This document shows, one piece after another, positions 24,977 to 32,387 of a DNA stretch of 51,809 nt. The notes under the pieces were generated by a model. The model was not told the DNA's origin. It made no database searches and was given only the letters and a program-made list of their open reading frames with translations. This DNA is from JBPOJN01 sp052033505 (lineage in GTDB: Bacteria; UBA10199; JACPAL01; GCA-016699445), in contig JBPOJN010000038.1 of the NCBI GenBank assembly GCA_052033505.1, positions 1 to 51,809 of the forward strand, in the 5' to 3' direction. The number at the start of each line of letters is the position of its first letter. The first letter of the stretch is position 1. A program made the position numbers and the translations under genes.

Positions 24977-26031
24977 TGAAAAAAATCCTTTTGATCGAAG
25001 ACGACACTGTCATGAGAGAGAATACGGCGGAAATCCTGGGCCTGGCCCAGTACGAGGTCTTGACCGCCCGGGATGGGAAGGAAGGTGTCGAAATGGCGCA
25101 AAACGATCCTCCCGACCTCATTGTCTGCGATATCATGATGCCCAAGCTCGACGGGTACGGTGTCCTCCATATTTTGGGTAAAGACCCTAGGACCTCGGCT
25201 ATCCCTTTTCTCTATTTGACCGCCAAAGCCGAAAAAAGCGAGATGCGTAAAGGTATGGATCTCGGCGCTGACGACTACTTGACCAAGCCTTTCGAAGAAA
25301 CGGAGTTGTTGAACTCGATCGAAAGGCGGCTGAAGAAAAGTGAGTCTTTCAAAAAAGAATTTTCGTATGACAAACAAGGTCTCGCACGCTTTCTCGATCA
25401 GGCCCGGTCGGTCCAGGAGCTAGAGGATTTATCCCATCAAAAGCCGTCCGTCTCTTACAAGAAAAAAGACGTCATTTTTCGGGAAGGCTACAAGGCTCAG
25501 TATCTTTATTTTCTCTCCAAGGGAAAAGTGAAGATCCGTAAAGCGCATGGCGACGGTAAAGATTATATCACGGGGCTTTTGAAGCCCGGAGAGTTCTTGG
25601 GTTATTTGGCCTTGCTGAGGGACAGAGAGTACGAAGAGTCCGCCGAGGTTTTGGAGGATGCTGAGGTTTGCAGGATACCTAAGGAAGATTTTTTGGCGCT
25701 GATCTATAAAAATCGGGACGTCTCTGCGCGGTTTCTGAAAATTCTCGCCAACGACGTGGCGGAGAAGGAAAAACAGCTTTTAAGCCTGGCGTACGACACC
25801 GTCCGCAAAAAAGTCGCAGAGGCATTGCTGCGTCTGGAGGGGCGTTATCGGGAATCCGAAAAAAAACAGTTTAGAATTTCCATCCCGCGCGAAGATTTGG
25901 CAGGCATAGCGGGAACGGCCACGGAAACCGTCATCCGCTGTCTGAGCGAATTTAAAAACGAGGGTTGGATAGACATGGTGGGCCGCGACATCCTTCTGCT
26001 GAACGCCCAGGGATTGAAAGACGTCCCCTAG
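24973..26031 (+). CDS. Hybrid response regulator: receiver domain fused to a CRP/FNR-type DNA-binding protein
   Basis: Residues 3-120 are a receiver domain with acid pocket D10-D11, phosphoacceptor D53 (VCDIMMPKLDG) and the lysine of YLTKPFEETEL. Residues about 145-260 are a cyclic-nucleotide-binding-like barrel (VIFREGYKAQYLYFLSKGKV, LKPGEFLGYLALL). The last 90 residues are a Crp-type winged helix, with recognition helix TATETVIRCLSEF. Glu318 and Arg322 correspond to the Glu and Arg of both FNR and CRP, and Thr317 stands where CRP has its extra Arg, so an FNR-like TGA core is expected. No cysteine cluster for Fe-S is seen, so the signal probably enters by phosphorylation from the adjacent kinase. 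It is 352 aa and translationally coupled to the kinase. Confidence 0.93.
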   Translation: MMKKILLIEDDTVMRENTAEILGLAQYEVLTARDGKEGVEMAQNDPPDLIVCDIMMPKLDGYGVLHILGKDPRTSAIPFLYLTAKAEKSEMRKGMDLGADDYLTKPFEETELLNSIERRLKKSESFKKEFSYDKQGLARFLDQARSVQELEDLSHQKPSVSYKKKDVIFREGYKAQYLYFLSKGKVKIRKAHGDGKDYITGLLKPGEFLGYLALLRDREYEESAEVLEDAEVCRIPKEDFLALIYKNRDVSARFLKILANDVAEKEKQLLSLAYDTVRKKVAEALLRLEGRYRESEKKQFRISIPREDLAGIAGTATETVIRCLSEFKNEGWIDMVGRDILLLNAQGLKDVP

Positions 26032-26034
26032 ATT

Positions 26035-26048
26035 CTGATGCTTATCAT
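26035..26048. promoter_or_regulatory. FNR-like box (TGAT-N4-ATCA) upstream of uspA-like gene
   Basis: CTGATGCTTATCAT is a TGAT/ATCA inverted repeat 4 nt after the response-regulator stop and about 80 nt before the UspA-like start. I see no -10 hexamer at the class II distance, so the promoter itself is uncertain. Confidence 0.55.
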
Positions 26049-26120
26049 CTTTTCGCGCGTCTCCCGTCAGTTTTTTCTCTTTTGACTTTTCTTATCCTGG
26101 GGCGGGAAGTTTTTCGATCC

Positions 26121-26549
26121 ATGAAAAAAATCTTATTGTCGCTCGACGGATATTCGGAATCACGAAAAATTTTAAAAAGCGTCCTCACATTCCTTGCCGG
26201 TCTGCAGGGATCTTTTCAAATCGTATTGCTGAAGACGTATACGGTTCCCGTCTCCGCTCCGGATCGCGTCATCGAGACCTATGACGCCATTCGAAGCCGC
26301 TCCCAAAAAGCGCTCGATCGCGAACTTGCGGAGATCCGGGTGCTTTGCAGCGATGGAAAATTTTCGTTCGAAGCCTTTTCGCAAATGGGTTCCCTCCCCA
26401 ACGTCATTGTGCGGGTCGTTCGCGAGAATAACATCGACTGCGTCGTGATGGGGCGGAAGGGCGGAGCTAAGCCCGAGGATCTTGCGCATTTGTTTAGTTC
26501 TATGCCTTGCAGTCTCTTTCTTCTGCCGGAAGCCAAAGGGAAGCTTTAG
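26121..26549 (+). CDS. Universal stress protein (UspA-like), single domain
   Basis: The start is the ATG giving MKKILLSLDGYSESRKILKS, preceded by GGGAAG. The protein (142 aa) has the Usp fold order: the first strand with LLSLDG, a middle DRELAEIRVL helix, and the strand VVMGRKGG. The usual G-x2-G-x9-G-S nucleotide loop is degenerate (GRKGGAKPEDLAHLFSS), so ATP binding is doubtful. Usp proteins in this setting are typical of anaerobic or stationary-phase survival. It follows the regulator gene by 89 nt and has its own FNR-like box. Confidence 0.8.
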   Translation: MKKILLSLDGYSESRKILKSVLTFLAGLQGSFQIVLLKTYTVPVSAPDRVIETYDAIRSRSQKALDRELAEIRVLCSDGKFSFEAFSQMGSLPNVIVRVVRENNIDCVVMGRKGGAKPEDLAHLFSSMPCSLFLLPEAKGKL

Positions 26550-26555
26550 GAAGTT

Positions 26556-28058
26556 TCATCTGATCGTTATGATATCGGGATTGTCCTTCACATACTGCAC
26601 GGCGAAATTCAGCTCTTGGGTGTTTTCTGCGAAAATTTCAAAGAGGGGCTGGCCTTTCCGGACGACGTCTCCGATTTTTCCCTGAAGTAATATTCCGGCT
26701 TTGGGATCGACGGGAGCACCGGCCAGCCGCGCGACTTTGGCGATTTTTTGATTCTGAAAAGACAAGATGCGGCCGTATTTTGAGCTTCGAATCGTGTGAC
26801 GATAGAGCGCGAGTTGCAGTTTTTTTAAAGGCCCCTGTTTTCTGGCGATTTTCAGGAACGTCTCATGCGCTTTCCCGGACTCTAAAATTTCTTTTGCCAG
26901 GGAAAATCCGGAGCCTTCCTTCACTTTACCGCAAAACTCGATCAGCCGGCCCGCTAGGCGGATGGACTTATCTTTCAGATCCGCCGGGGCTCCGGGTTCG
27001 TTTTTCAAAACGCTTAGGACATCCCGGGCTTCGAGAACGGGACCGATGCCCCGGCCGACGGGTTGAATGCCGTCGGTGTATACGACGAGGATTTTGAGCC
27101 CGATCCTGTGCCCGACGTTTTTAAAAAGCTTTTTGAGCCGCGCGGCCTCAGGTCGTGACTTTACTTTGGCCGTGGGACCGATCGGAATGTCGAGCAGAAC
27201 GTGCGTCGCCCCGGCCGCTTTTTTCTTAGAGAGGATCGAGGCGATCATCTGGCCTTCGGAGTCCAAACTCAAAGGCCGTTCGACCGAGATGATGATGTCG
27301 TCGACCGGGGCGAGACTTAAAGAGCCGCCCCAGGCGATGCAGGCGTTTTCCTCGCGCACGATTTTTTTCATTTGAGAGAGCGTCAGGCGGACGTTTGTGA
27401 TCGCTTCCATCGTGTCCGCCGTGCCGGCGGGTGAAGTGATCGCACGCGACGAGGTCTTGGGTATCGGAAGTCCTAAGGCCGCTATGATCGGCACGATAAT
27501 CATGGAAGTGCGATTTCCCGGCAGGCCGCCGATGCAGTGTTTGTCGAGCACGAGAGGAAGTTTCCAGGAAATCCGGTCGCCGGTCTCGATCATGGCCTCG
27601 GTTAAGTATACGATTTCGTTTTCGGACAGATTTCTTTTGGAGCAGGCCACGACAAAGGCCGTAAGCTCGATATTGGAATAGCGATAAGCCGCGATGTCTT
27701 GGACGATCGACAGCATCTGAGGTTTCGACAGAGGAATACCTTCCAGTTTTTGGCGGATAAAATCGGTGGAGTGAAGGGGATTCGGATGGGAGAGGGTGAC
27801 TCGCGAACCTTCGCGGGCGCCCAAGCGGCGGAACGCGACATTCGAGAGACCGATCTCCCCGGGACCGACGAGGCCGTTCTCCGTCATGTTCAGGGTCGCT
27901 AATATGTTTTTTTTGCCGTGATGCACTTCCAGTTTTGAAAGCGCGCGGAACCCTTGGCTCTTGCCGATCTCGCAGCCGGCCGGCATGTAGACGATGTTTT
28001 CGCGGTAAGTATCGATGCCGACGCGGCGGATTCTGAGCGAGGGGCTTCGTTCTTTCAT
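26556..28058 (-). CDS. AMP phosphorylase / thymidine phosphorylase family enzyme
   Basis: The 500-aa protein has the long architecture of the AMP phosphorylase (archaeal DeoA-like) group rather than the 440-aa thymidine phosphorylases. An N-terminal beta domain of about 90 residues (VYMPAGCEIGKSQGFRAL) precedes the helical and phosphate-binding parts: DKHCIGGLPGNRTSMIIVPI and SRAITSPAGTADTMEAIT. The C-terminal domain has VGRGIGPVLEARDVL and a biotinyl-like end (GAPVDPKAGILLQGKIGDVV). It should cleave a nucleoside monophosphate with phosphate to base and ribose-1,5-bisphosphate. It is the last gene of the operon, with a 4-nt overlap with the channel gene. Confidence 0.88.
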   Translation of the reverse strand: MKERSPSLRIRRVGIDTYRENIVYMPAGCEIGKSQGFRALSKLEVHHGKKNILATLNMTENGLVGPGEIGLSNVAFRRLGAREGSRVTLSHPNPLHSTDFIRQKLEGIPLSKPQMLSIVQDIAAYRYSNIELTAFVVACSKRNLSENEIVYLTEAMIETGDRISWKLPLVLDKHCIGGLPGNRTSMIIVPIIAALGLPIPKTSSRAITSPAGTADTMEAITNVRLTLSQMKKIVREENACIAWGGSLSLAPVDDIIISVERPLSLDSEGQMIASILSKKKAAGATHVLLDIPIGPTAKVKSRPEAARLKKLFKNVGHRIGLKILVVYTDGIQPVGRGIGPVLEARDVLSVLKNEPGAPADLKDKSIRLAGRLIEFCGKVKEGSGFSLAKEILESGKAHETFLKIARKQGPLKKLQLALYRHTIRSSKYGRILSFQNQKIAKVARLAGAPVDPKAGILLQGKIGDVVRKGQPLFEIFAENTQELNFAVQYVKDNPDIITIR

Positions 28059-28504
28059 TTCTTTTCCAGAGTGTGCAACCGCCTAAGGATCTCTTTCAGC
28101 GTTTTATCGACGCGAATTTGGGCCAATTCCTCTACTTTTATTTCTTTTTCCAGCGGAGCCATTTCTTTTTCGACTTCCTCGCGGGTAAGCATGGATAAAA
28201 GGAACCCGGTAAAGCTGATGAAGAGGGCCGTTCCCGTGTACATGAGCGCGATGCCGATCACGCGCCCCCAGGACGTCTGAGGCAACGCATCCCCATAACC
28301 CACGGTCGTGATCGTGGAGACGCCCCACCAGAGGCTGTCGAAGTAGCTTTTGATCTGCGCATTCGGGATGTCTTTCTCCAGCTCATAAACCGCGAATGTC
28401 GCCAGCAGCAACAGCCCGTTTCCCGCGATCGTCAGGTAGATAAAGGTCGGGTGGAAAAAGACTTTGAAAAGTTTTTTGGTTTCCCGCTGGAAGAGTTTAA
28501 GCAC
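28055..28504 (-). CDS. Two-helix potassium channel (Ion_trans_2)
   Basis: This 149-aa membrane protein has one helix (IAGNGLLLLATFAVYELEK), a pore loop with the K+ selectivity filter (STITTVGYGDALP), a second helix (VIGIALMYTGTALFISFTGF) and a charged C-terminal coiled coil (REEVEKEMAPLEKEIKVEEL). Four copies would form a pore. No RCK or nucleotide-binding regulatory domain is attached. It starts with GTG and is coupled to the phosphorylase gene by ATGA. Its place in this operon suggests control of membrane potential or K+ under low oxygen; that is inference. Confidence 0.9.
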   Translation of the reverse strand: MLKLFQRETKKLFKVFFHPTFIYLTIAGNGLLLLATFAVYELEKDIPNAQIKSYFDSLWWGVSTITTVGYGDALPQTSWGRVIGIALMYTGTALFISFTGFLLSMLTREEVEKEMAPLEKEIKVEELAQIRVDKTLKEILRRLHTLEKK

Positions 28505-28516
28505 GCGGGGATTTTC

Positions 28517-29875
28517 TCACATCAACTCGCAACTTTCCAGATAATCGGGCACTTTGCAGGGCCAATGCCGTTCTTGTTGGATCCTCTTGCGCAACGCTTC
28601 GCTGGCCAGAGGTTCTCCGTGGGTAATAAAAGTCATTTTAGGGGGGATGGAGAAATTCCGCAGCCAGGAGAGGATTTCATCCGCATCGGCATGGGCGGAC
28701 AGGGTGTCCAGGCTTTGCACCTCGGCGCGTATGGGGATCATTTCTCCGTGGATTTTGACGGAGCCGGCTCCGCCCAGAATGGTTTCGCCGCGTGTGCCCA
28801 TCGCCTGGAATCCGGCGAACAGGATCAAGTTCTTGGGATTGGGCGCCAAGGATTTCAGGTGGTGCAGAACCCGTCCACCGGTCGCCATGCCGCTGGCGGA
28901 CAAGATGATCGCGGAGCTGTGAAGCATATTGAGTCTTTTGGACTCTTCCGGCGTGGCAACGACCGTCACGGCCTCGGTCATCTCGCGGCATTCCTGTGCG
29001 CTCAGGGCGTGACTTCCGAGAAAGTCCTGAAAGACGTGCGTGGCTTGGGCGGACATGGGACTGTTGAGATACACAGGGACATTCGGAATCCTCCCGGATT
29101 TTTTTAAACGCGAAATCAAATATAACATTTCTTGAGCACGCCCCACGGCGAACGCTGGAATCAAAACAGTGCCCCCGCGGTTCAACGTCCGGTTAATAAG
29201 GTTTTGCAGAGTAGTTTCGGGATTTTCCTTGGGGTGTTTCCGGTCGCCATACGTGGATTCGAGGATCAAATAATCCGTTTCCGGGGCGGCGGCCGGCGCG
29301 TTCATGAGCGGAGAATGCGGCCGGCCCAAATCTCCGGAAAAGGTCACTTTCACGTTTTCGACTTCCACGCGTACGATGCTCGCGCCCAGAATATGGCCCG
29401 CCGGGTACAGACTGAAGGAAAGTTTCGGAGAAATTTTCTGCTTCGTTTCCCAAGCTACGGTGTGGAACTGATCTAAGCAGGCCCAAGCGTCTTGTTCCGT
29501 ATAGAGAGGAAGCGCAGGATGGTGTTTGGAGAAGCTATGTTGGTTGGCGAACGCCGCATCCTCTTCCTGAAGGTGTCCGGCGTCCGGGAGTAGGATACGG
29601 CACAAAGCCATCGTCGCCGGAGTGGCGTAGATTTTTCCGCGAAATCCATTTTTGACCAGGAGAGGGAGATAGCCGCTGTGATCGATGTGCGCGTGCGTGA
29701 GAATCACCGCTTCGATCTCTCGCGGATTAAACGGAGGCGGGGCCCAGTTCCTCAGACGGAGTACTTTAAGCCCTTGGAAAAGCCCGCAGTCGATCAGATA
29801 TTTTTTGCCGTCGGCGGCCAGGAGATATTTCGAGCCGGTCACCGTTCCCGCGGCGCCGATGAATTGGAGGTTCAT
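28517..29875 (-). CDS. Metallo-beta-lactamase-fold hydrolase with beta-CASP domain (RNase J/CPSF-like)
   Basis: The zinc-binding HxHxDH motif is in LTHAHIDHSGYLPLLVKNGF. Later metal ligands appear in PAGHILGASIVRVE and SGDLGRPHSPL. The beta-CASP insert includes LILESTYGDRKH, PAFAVGRAQEMLYLI and SASGMATGGRVLHHLK, and the end carries FITHGEP. The 452-aa length matches the bacterial YSH1/CPSF73-like group (COG1236), whose members act on RNA. It is the third gene of the CBS operon. Fused degradosome features are absent. The exact substrate is unknown. Confidence 0.9.
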   Translation of the reverse strand: MNLQFIGAAGTVTGSKYLLAADGKKYLIDCGLFQGLKVLRLRNWAPPPFNPREIEAVILTHAHIDHSGYLPLLVKNGFRGKIYATPATMALCRILLPDAGHLQEEDAAFANQHSFSKHHPALPLYTEQDAWACLDQFHTVAWETKQKISPKLSFSLYPAGHILGASIVRVEVENVKVTFSGDLGRPHSPLMNAPAAAPETDYLILESTYGDRKHPKENPETTLQNLINRTLNRGGTVLIPAFAVGRAQEMLYLISRLKKSGRIPNVPVYLNSPMSAQATHVFQDFLGSHALSAQECREMTEAVTVVATPEESKRLNMLHSSAIILSASGMATGGRVLHHLKSLAPNPKNLILFAGFQAMGTRGETILGGAGSVKIHGEMIPIRAEVQSLDTLSAHADADEILSWLRNFSIPPKMTFITHGEPLASEALRKRIQQERHWPCKVPDYLESCELM

Positions 29876-29886
29876 AGAAGGGCGGC

Positions 29887-30291
29887 TTATTTTTCCCGCA
29901 GGAAATCCCCCAAAAGTTTTAAGGCGTCGATGACAGTGAAGATGCCGATGACTTTGTTTTTGTTTAGGACGACGACGGCTCCGTATTTCCGATCTGCCAT
30001 GCAGAGCACGACTTTATGAAGAGGAGTGCTTAAAGTCGCGGTATAGGGAGAAGGGATCATGATGTCCTTCACCAAAATCAAGGACGGATCGATATCCTCC
30101 AACGCCTCCACGATCTTCATGTCGCGCTCGGAAACGAGGCCGACCAGCCTATCGCCTTTGAGGACCGGCAGATGTCGGATCTTCATTTCCTTCATCCATT
30201 TTAACGCCGTTTCGATCTTTTGGTCCGCTCCGATCGTGTAGGGCGAGGGCGTCATATAATTCCGAATCGAGAAAACGGTCTTTTTTTTCAT
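29887..30291 (-). CDS. Two-CBS-domain protein
   Basis: The start is the ATG giving MKKKTVFSIRNYMTPSPYTI. The 134 aa contain two CBS motifs: the first with YMTPSPYTIGADQKIETAL and IRHLPVLKGDRLVGLVSERD, the second with DIMIPSPYTATLSTPLHKVV and YGAVVVLNKNKVIGIFTVID. A CBS pair binds adenine nucleotides and often signals energy state. The start codon overlaps the stop of the 48-aa gene upstream (ATGA). It is 11 nt from the beta-CASP gene, so all five genes down to the phosphorylase form one unit. Confidence 0.9.
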   Translation of the reverse strand: MKKKTVFSIRNYMTPSPYTIGADQKIETALKWMKEMKIRHLPVLKGDRLVGLVSERDMKIVEALEDIDPSLILVKDIMIPSPYTATLSTPLHKVVLCMADRKYGAVVVLNKNKVIGIFTVIDALKLLGDFLREK

Positions 30292-30434
30292 AAGAAGCCC
30301 TTTAGGGCTTCGCTTAAGACGAGAGCGGTTTTGCGATTGATTTTGAAATGGCCATTGGCCCAATCGGATGCCGCCATCAGTATAAAAAGGCCGGCGAAAA
30401 AGAGCGTCAATTTGAAGTTAATGCTTTTTCCCAT
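30288..30434 (-). CDS. 48-aa single-pass membrane protein heading the CBS operon
   Basis: A short frame that is easy to miss: it starts MGKSINFKLTLFFAGLFILM, has one hydrophobic helix (about residues 9-22), and ends with a soluble 25-residue tail (FKINRKTALVLSEALKGFL). GAGGAG stands 6-7 nt before the ATG, one of the best ribosome sites in the window. Its stop overlaps the CBS start by 4 nt, so translation is coupled. It also sits directly downstream of two FNR-like boxes and a fitting -10. The function is unknown; it may anchor the CBS protein at the membrane. Confidence 0.75.
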   Translation of the reverse strand: MGKSINFKLTLFFAGLFILMAASDWANGHFKINRKTALVLSEALKGFL

Positions 30435-30457
30435 AATAGGCTCCTCTTCGTCCAGCG

Positions 30458-30499
30458 ACTGTAGGTAAGAAGACGGTGGGCAGGTATGATGAAGGTCAA
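30458..30499 (-). promoter_or_regulatory. FNR-type class II promoter of the CBS/beta-CASP operon
   Basis: Leftward, the box TTGACCTTCATCAT (30499-30486) matches TTGAY-N4-RTCAA at nine of ten positions. TACAGT (30463-30458) lies where a -10 must be if the box is centred at -41.5, giving a start near 30451, 17 nt upstream of the first ATG (30434). This is the best-formed promoter among the boxes. Confidence 0.7.
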
Positions 30500-30529
30500 G
30501 AAGCCAGCTGTTTGTCGTCAGAGTATGGG

Positions 30530-30543
30530 ATGACGAAGGTCAT
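30530..30543. promoter_or_regulatory. Second, upstream FNR-like box (perfect palindrome)
   Basis: ATGACGAAGGTCAT has perfect ATGAC/GTCAT arms around N4. It is centred 44 bp upstream of the proximal box, four helical turns away, so two dimers would lie on the same DNA face. It also lies 11 nt beyond the end of the cbb3 operon. Confidence 0.65.
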
Positions 30544-30553
30544 GAGTCGAGTT

Positions 30554-31081
30554 TCAGAAATGAAGGCCGAAAAAAGCGAACTGTATTCCGAATCCTATGG
30601 GAATGCCGATGCCGTAAAGAAAATCCCGCCCGTACTTCACGCGCCGGAAACGCGTGATCGAGCGGAGAAAAACGAGCAGGCCCAAGGTCGCTGCGGACGT
30701 GACCCAGAGGGAGACGATGTGCCAGTTGTATTCCACGAAGCAGGCGACGATCTGCGCCAGCACGCCACCGAAGCCTACGGCCTTTGCGAAACATAAATAA
30801 GCGTCGTCCCAGTTTTTCCTTAAGAGAAGAGCCGCCAAAACGACGTGATAGGTCCACCACCAGTCGACCTGCGCCGCGGCCCGAACGGCGGAAGAATAGG
30901 AAAATTCGAATACAAAAAGTGGTAAGATCAGCTTATGCAGGGCGCTGTAGCCTAAAACGAACCAATTCAGGACGACGGCGAAGCGGCGGTTTTTGCGGTA
31001 ACGCTCCTCTTGCGTCAGGGTTCGACGGGCCGGAGGCGGGGGGAGCTCGTCGAAGATCGGGTTCAGTGGGGTTTCAGCCAT
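30554..31081 (-). CDS. Membrane protein at the end of the cbb3 operon
   Basis: Start ATG at 31081 gives MAETPLNPIFDELPPPPARR. The 175-aa protein has a proline-rich cytoplasmic N-terminus and about four helices: VVLNWFVLGYSALHKLILPL, the WWWTYHVVLAALLL region, FGGVLAQIVACFV and the SLWVTSAATLGLLVFL region. I do not recognise a family. It overlaps the 58-aa gene by 19 nt and is therefore translated with the oxidase genes. A role in oxidase assembly or regulation is possible but not shown by sequence. Confidence 0.65.
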   Translation of the reverse strand: MAETPLNPIFDELPPPPARRTLTQEERYRKNRRFAVVLNWFVLGYSALHKLILPLFVFEFSYSSAVRAAAQVDWWWTYHVVLAALLLRKNWDDAYLCFAKAVGFGGVLAQIVACFVEYNWHIVSLWVTSAATLGLLVFLRSITRFRRVKYGRDFLYGIGIPIGFGIQFAFFGLHF

Positions 31082-31239
31082 AAGAGGAGATTTGGTAAAA
31101 GATATTTTATACCGTAAACCGTACCCCAAACGGCGAAGGCAAGATAGATCCACCGAAGCATTTTTGGAATTTTGTTTCCTTGATAAACGATGGCTTCTTC
31201 CGGAGCTTCTTTTTCTGTGGTGTTTTTTATATCCGCCAT
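31063..31239 (-). CDS. 58-aa single-pass membrane protein, CcoP-N/CcoQ-like position
   Basis: The start is the ATG giving MADIKNTTEKEAPEEAIVYQ, preceded by AAAGGAC. A short acidic N-terminus leads to GNKIPKMLRWIYLAFAVWG and one membrane helix ending LLWLKPH. The sequence Y-x-GN-x-IP before the helix recalls the small N-terminal membrane domain of CcoP (FixP), where a DNPLP-like turn precedes the helix. I infer that it may replace that anchor as a separate subunit. Evidence is limited to size, topology and place. Confidence 0.65.
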   Translation of the reverse strand: MADIKNTTEKEAPEEAIVYQGNKIPKMLRWIYLAFAVWGTVYGIKYLLPNLLLWLKPH

Positions 31240-31247
31240 GAAGTCCT

Positions 31248-31469
31248 TTACTTTCTTTCTTCGGCCTCGAAGACCGCGTTCTTCGTGTTTTCGTCGCGGA
31301 AGAAACCCTTGAGCCAAAAACCAACGCCCGTGCAGACGGTCGCAAGCACAAGGCTTCCCATCAGTGCGATGAAAAAATAAAGAATGGGTTTCGAATCCAC
31401 GCCGCAATAAAAACATCCGAAAGAACCGGCCGGAAACCAATCTTTGAAACTCTTTATTCGGACGCCCAT
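31248..31469 (-). CDS. 73-aa small membrane protein of the cbb3 operon
   Basis: The protein begins MGVRIKSFKDWFPAGSFGCF, then has YCGVDSKP and one or two hydrophobic segments (ILYFFIALMGSLVLATVC, TGVGFWLKGFF), ending with a charged tail. Cys19 and Cys22 form a CxxC without the following His (CFYCG), so it is not a heme-c site but could bind metal. Its start overlaps the end of the 88-aa gene by 16 nt. No family is recognised. Confidence 0.6.
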   Translation of the reverse strand: MGVRIKSFKDWFPAGSFGCFYCGVDSKPILYFFIALMGSLVLATVCTGVGFWLKGFFRDENTKNAVFEAEERK

Positions 31470-31720
31470 TCGGCCTCCTCGCTGCGAATGATGTCGAATT
31501 TCGGCTGCTCAACCGTTTGGTCGTAATCCATGTGAGATCGGACGAAGGCTACTATCTGTGCCGCCAAAAATCCAAGACAGAGGATGGCGTAGCCCGCGCC
31601 GATGAAGGCGACGACTTGCTGGGATCTCCTCAGCGCCAAAACCCAGAGAAAGACCATTAGCAAAGAAAAGAGTGCCGAGGCCAGAATCAGAGGGCTACGC
31701 CAGTTTTTTTGGGTCACCAT
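31454..31720 (-). CDS. 88-aa two-helix membrane protein of the cbb3 operon
   Basis: MVTQKNWRSPLILASALFSL starts the first helix, and VVAFIGAGYAILCLGFLAAQ forms the second. The C-terminal 25 residues are acidic (DYDQTVEQPKFDIIRSEEAE) and probably cytoplasmic. It follows ccoO by 31 nt and overlaps the next gene by 16 nt. I cannot match it to CcoQ or CcoS by motif. It is likely a lineage-specific oxidase accessory protein. Confidence 0.6.
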   Translation of the reverse strand: MVTQKNWRSPLILASALFSLLMVFLWVLALRRSQQVVAFIGAGYAILCLGFLAAQIVAFVRSHMDYDQTVEQPKFDIIRSEEAEWASE

Positions 31721-31751
31721 AAAACTTTTTCTATTCTTCGTTATTCACGAG

Positions 31752-32384
31752 CTATTCGCTGGGCGGTGCCGTGATCGCGTCGGGAGCGAACGGAGCAGAG
31801 CCGCCGTTAGCGTATCCCGCCCCCAGCCATTGCAAGTAGGCCACGAGATCCACGGCCTGCTGTTTCGGCAGGATGACGGTTTTTCCATCCACGATTTTTT
31901 CGTCGAAATACCACGGATAGGTGGGCATCACGGACCGCGGTTCGACAGATTTCGGATTATAAAGATGGGCAAAATGCCAGTCGTTCGTATGTTTTCCCGA
32001 TTCCCGCGAAAGATCCGGGCCGACCCGGCGCGTACCGAAGAGTTGCGGGAGGTTCAGCGGGTTTTGGTATTCGCCGGGTTGTGACACGGGGCCGTAACGC
32101 AGAGACTCGTTCGAAACCGGCCGCACGTACTGACTGTGGCAATGCCAGCACGCTTCGCCGATGTAGACGTCACGTCCGCGCTTGAGAGCTTCACGGTATT
32201 GCGAGACCGAGGTGTAATGCTTTTGGAAGTCCTCAGGGACCGCCGCGGGTAGATCGTCGTCGGAGACGGACTTGTTCACCATCGAGGCTGGTCCCAGCCC
32301 TAAGACTAAGAATGCGATGATGAGACTGCAAAGCCCGGCTAGGAGAAAAATGGAACTGAACCGTTCGAATTTTTGAGCCGCCAT
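31752..32384 (-). CDS. ccoO: cbb3-type cytochrome c oxidase subunit II (monoheme)
   Basis: The 210-aa protein has one N-terminal anchor (FSSIFLLAGLCSLIIAFLVL) and a periplasmic heme-c domain, with the attachment site CWHCH in GEACWHCHSQYVRPV. RVGPDLSRESGKH and the axial methionine region PRSVMPTYPW also match CcoO. DLVAYLQWLGAGY closes the cytochrome fold. It transfers electrons to the catalytic subunit, whose gene ends 3 nt upstream. Length is near normal. Confidence 0.95.
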   Translation of the reverse strand: MAAQKFERFSSIFLLAGLCSLIIAFLVLGLGPASMVNKSVSDDDLPAAVPEDFQKHYTSVSQYREALKRGRDVYIGEACWHCHSQYVRPVSNESLRYGPVSQPGEYQNPLNLPQLFGTRRVGPDLSRESGKHTNDWHFAHLYNPKSVEPRSVMPTYPWYFDEKIVDGKTVILPKQQAVDLVAYLQWLGAGYANGGSAPFAPDAITAPPSE

Positions 32385-32387
32385 GAT

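Noticed and set aside
31063..31239. Direct call as ccoQ or ccoP
   Set aside because: Only topology and position fit; there is no heme site and no diagnostic CcoQ sequence.
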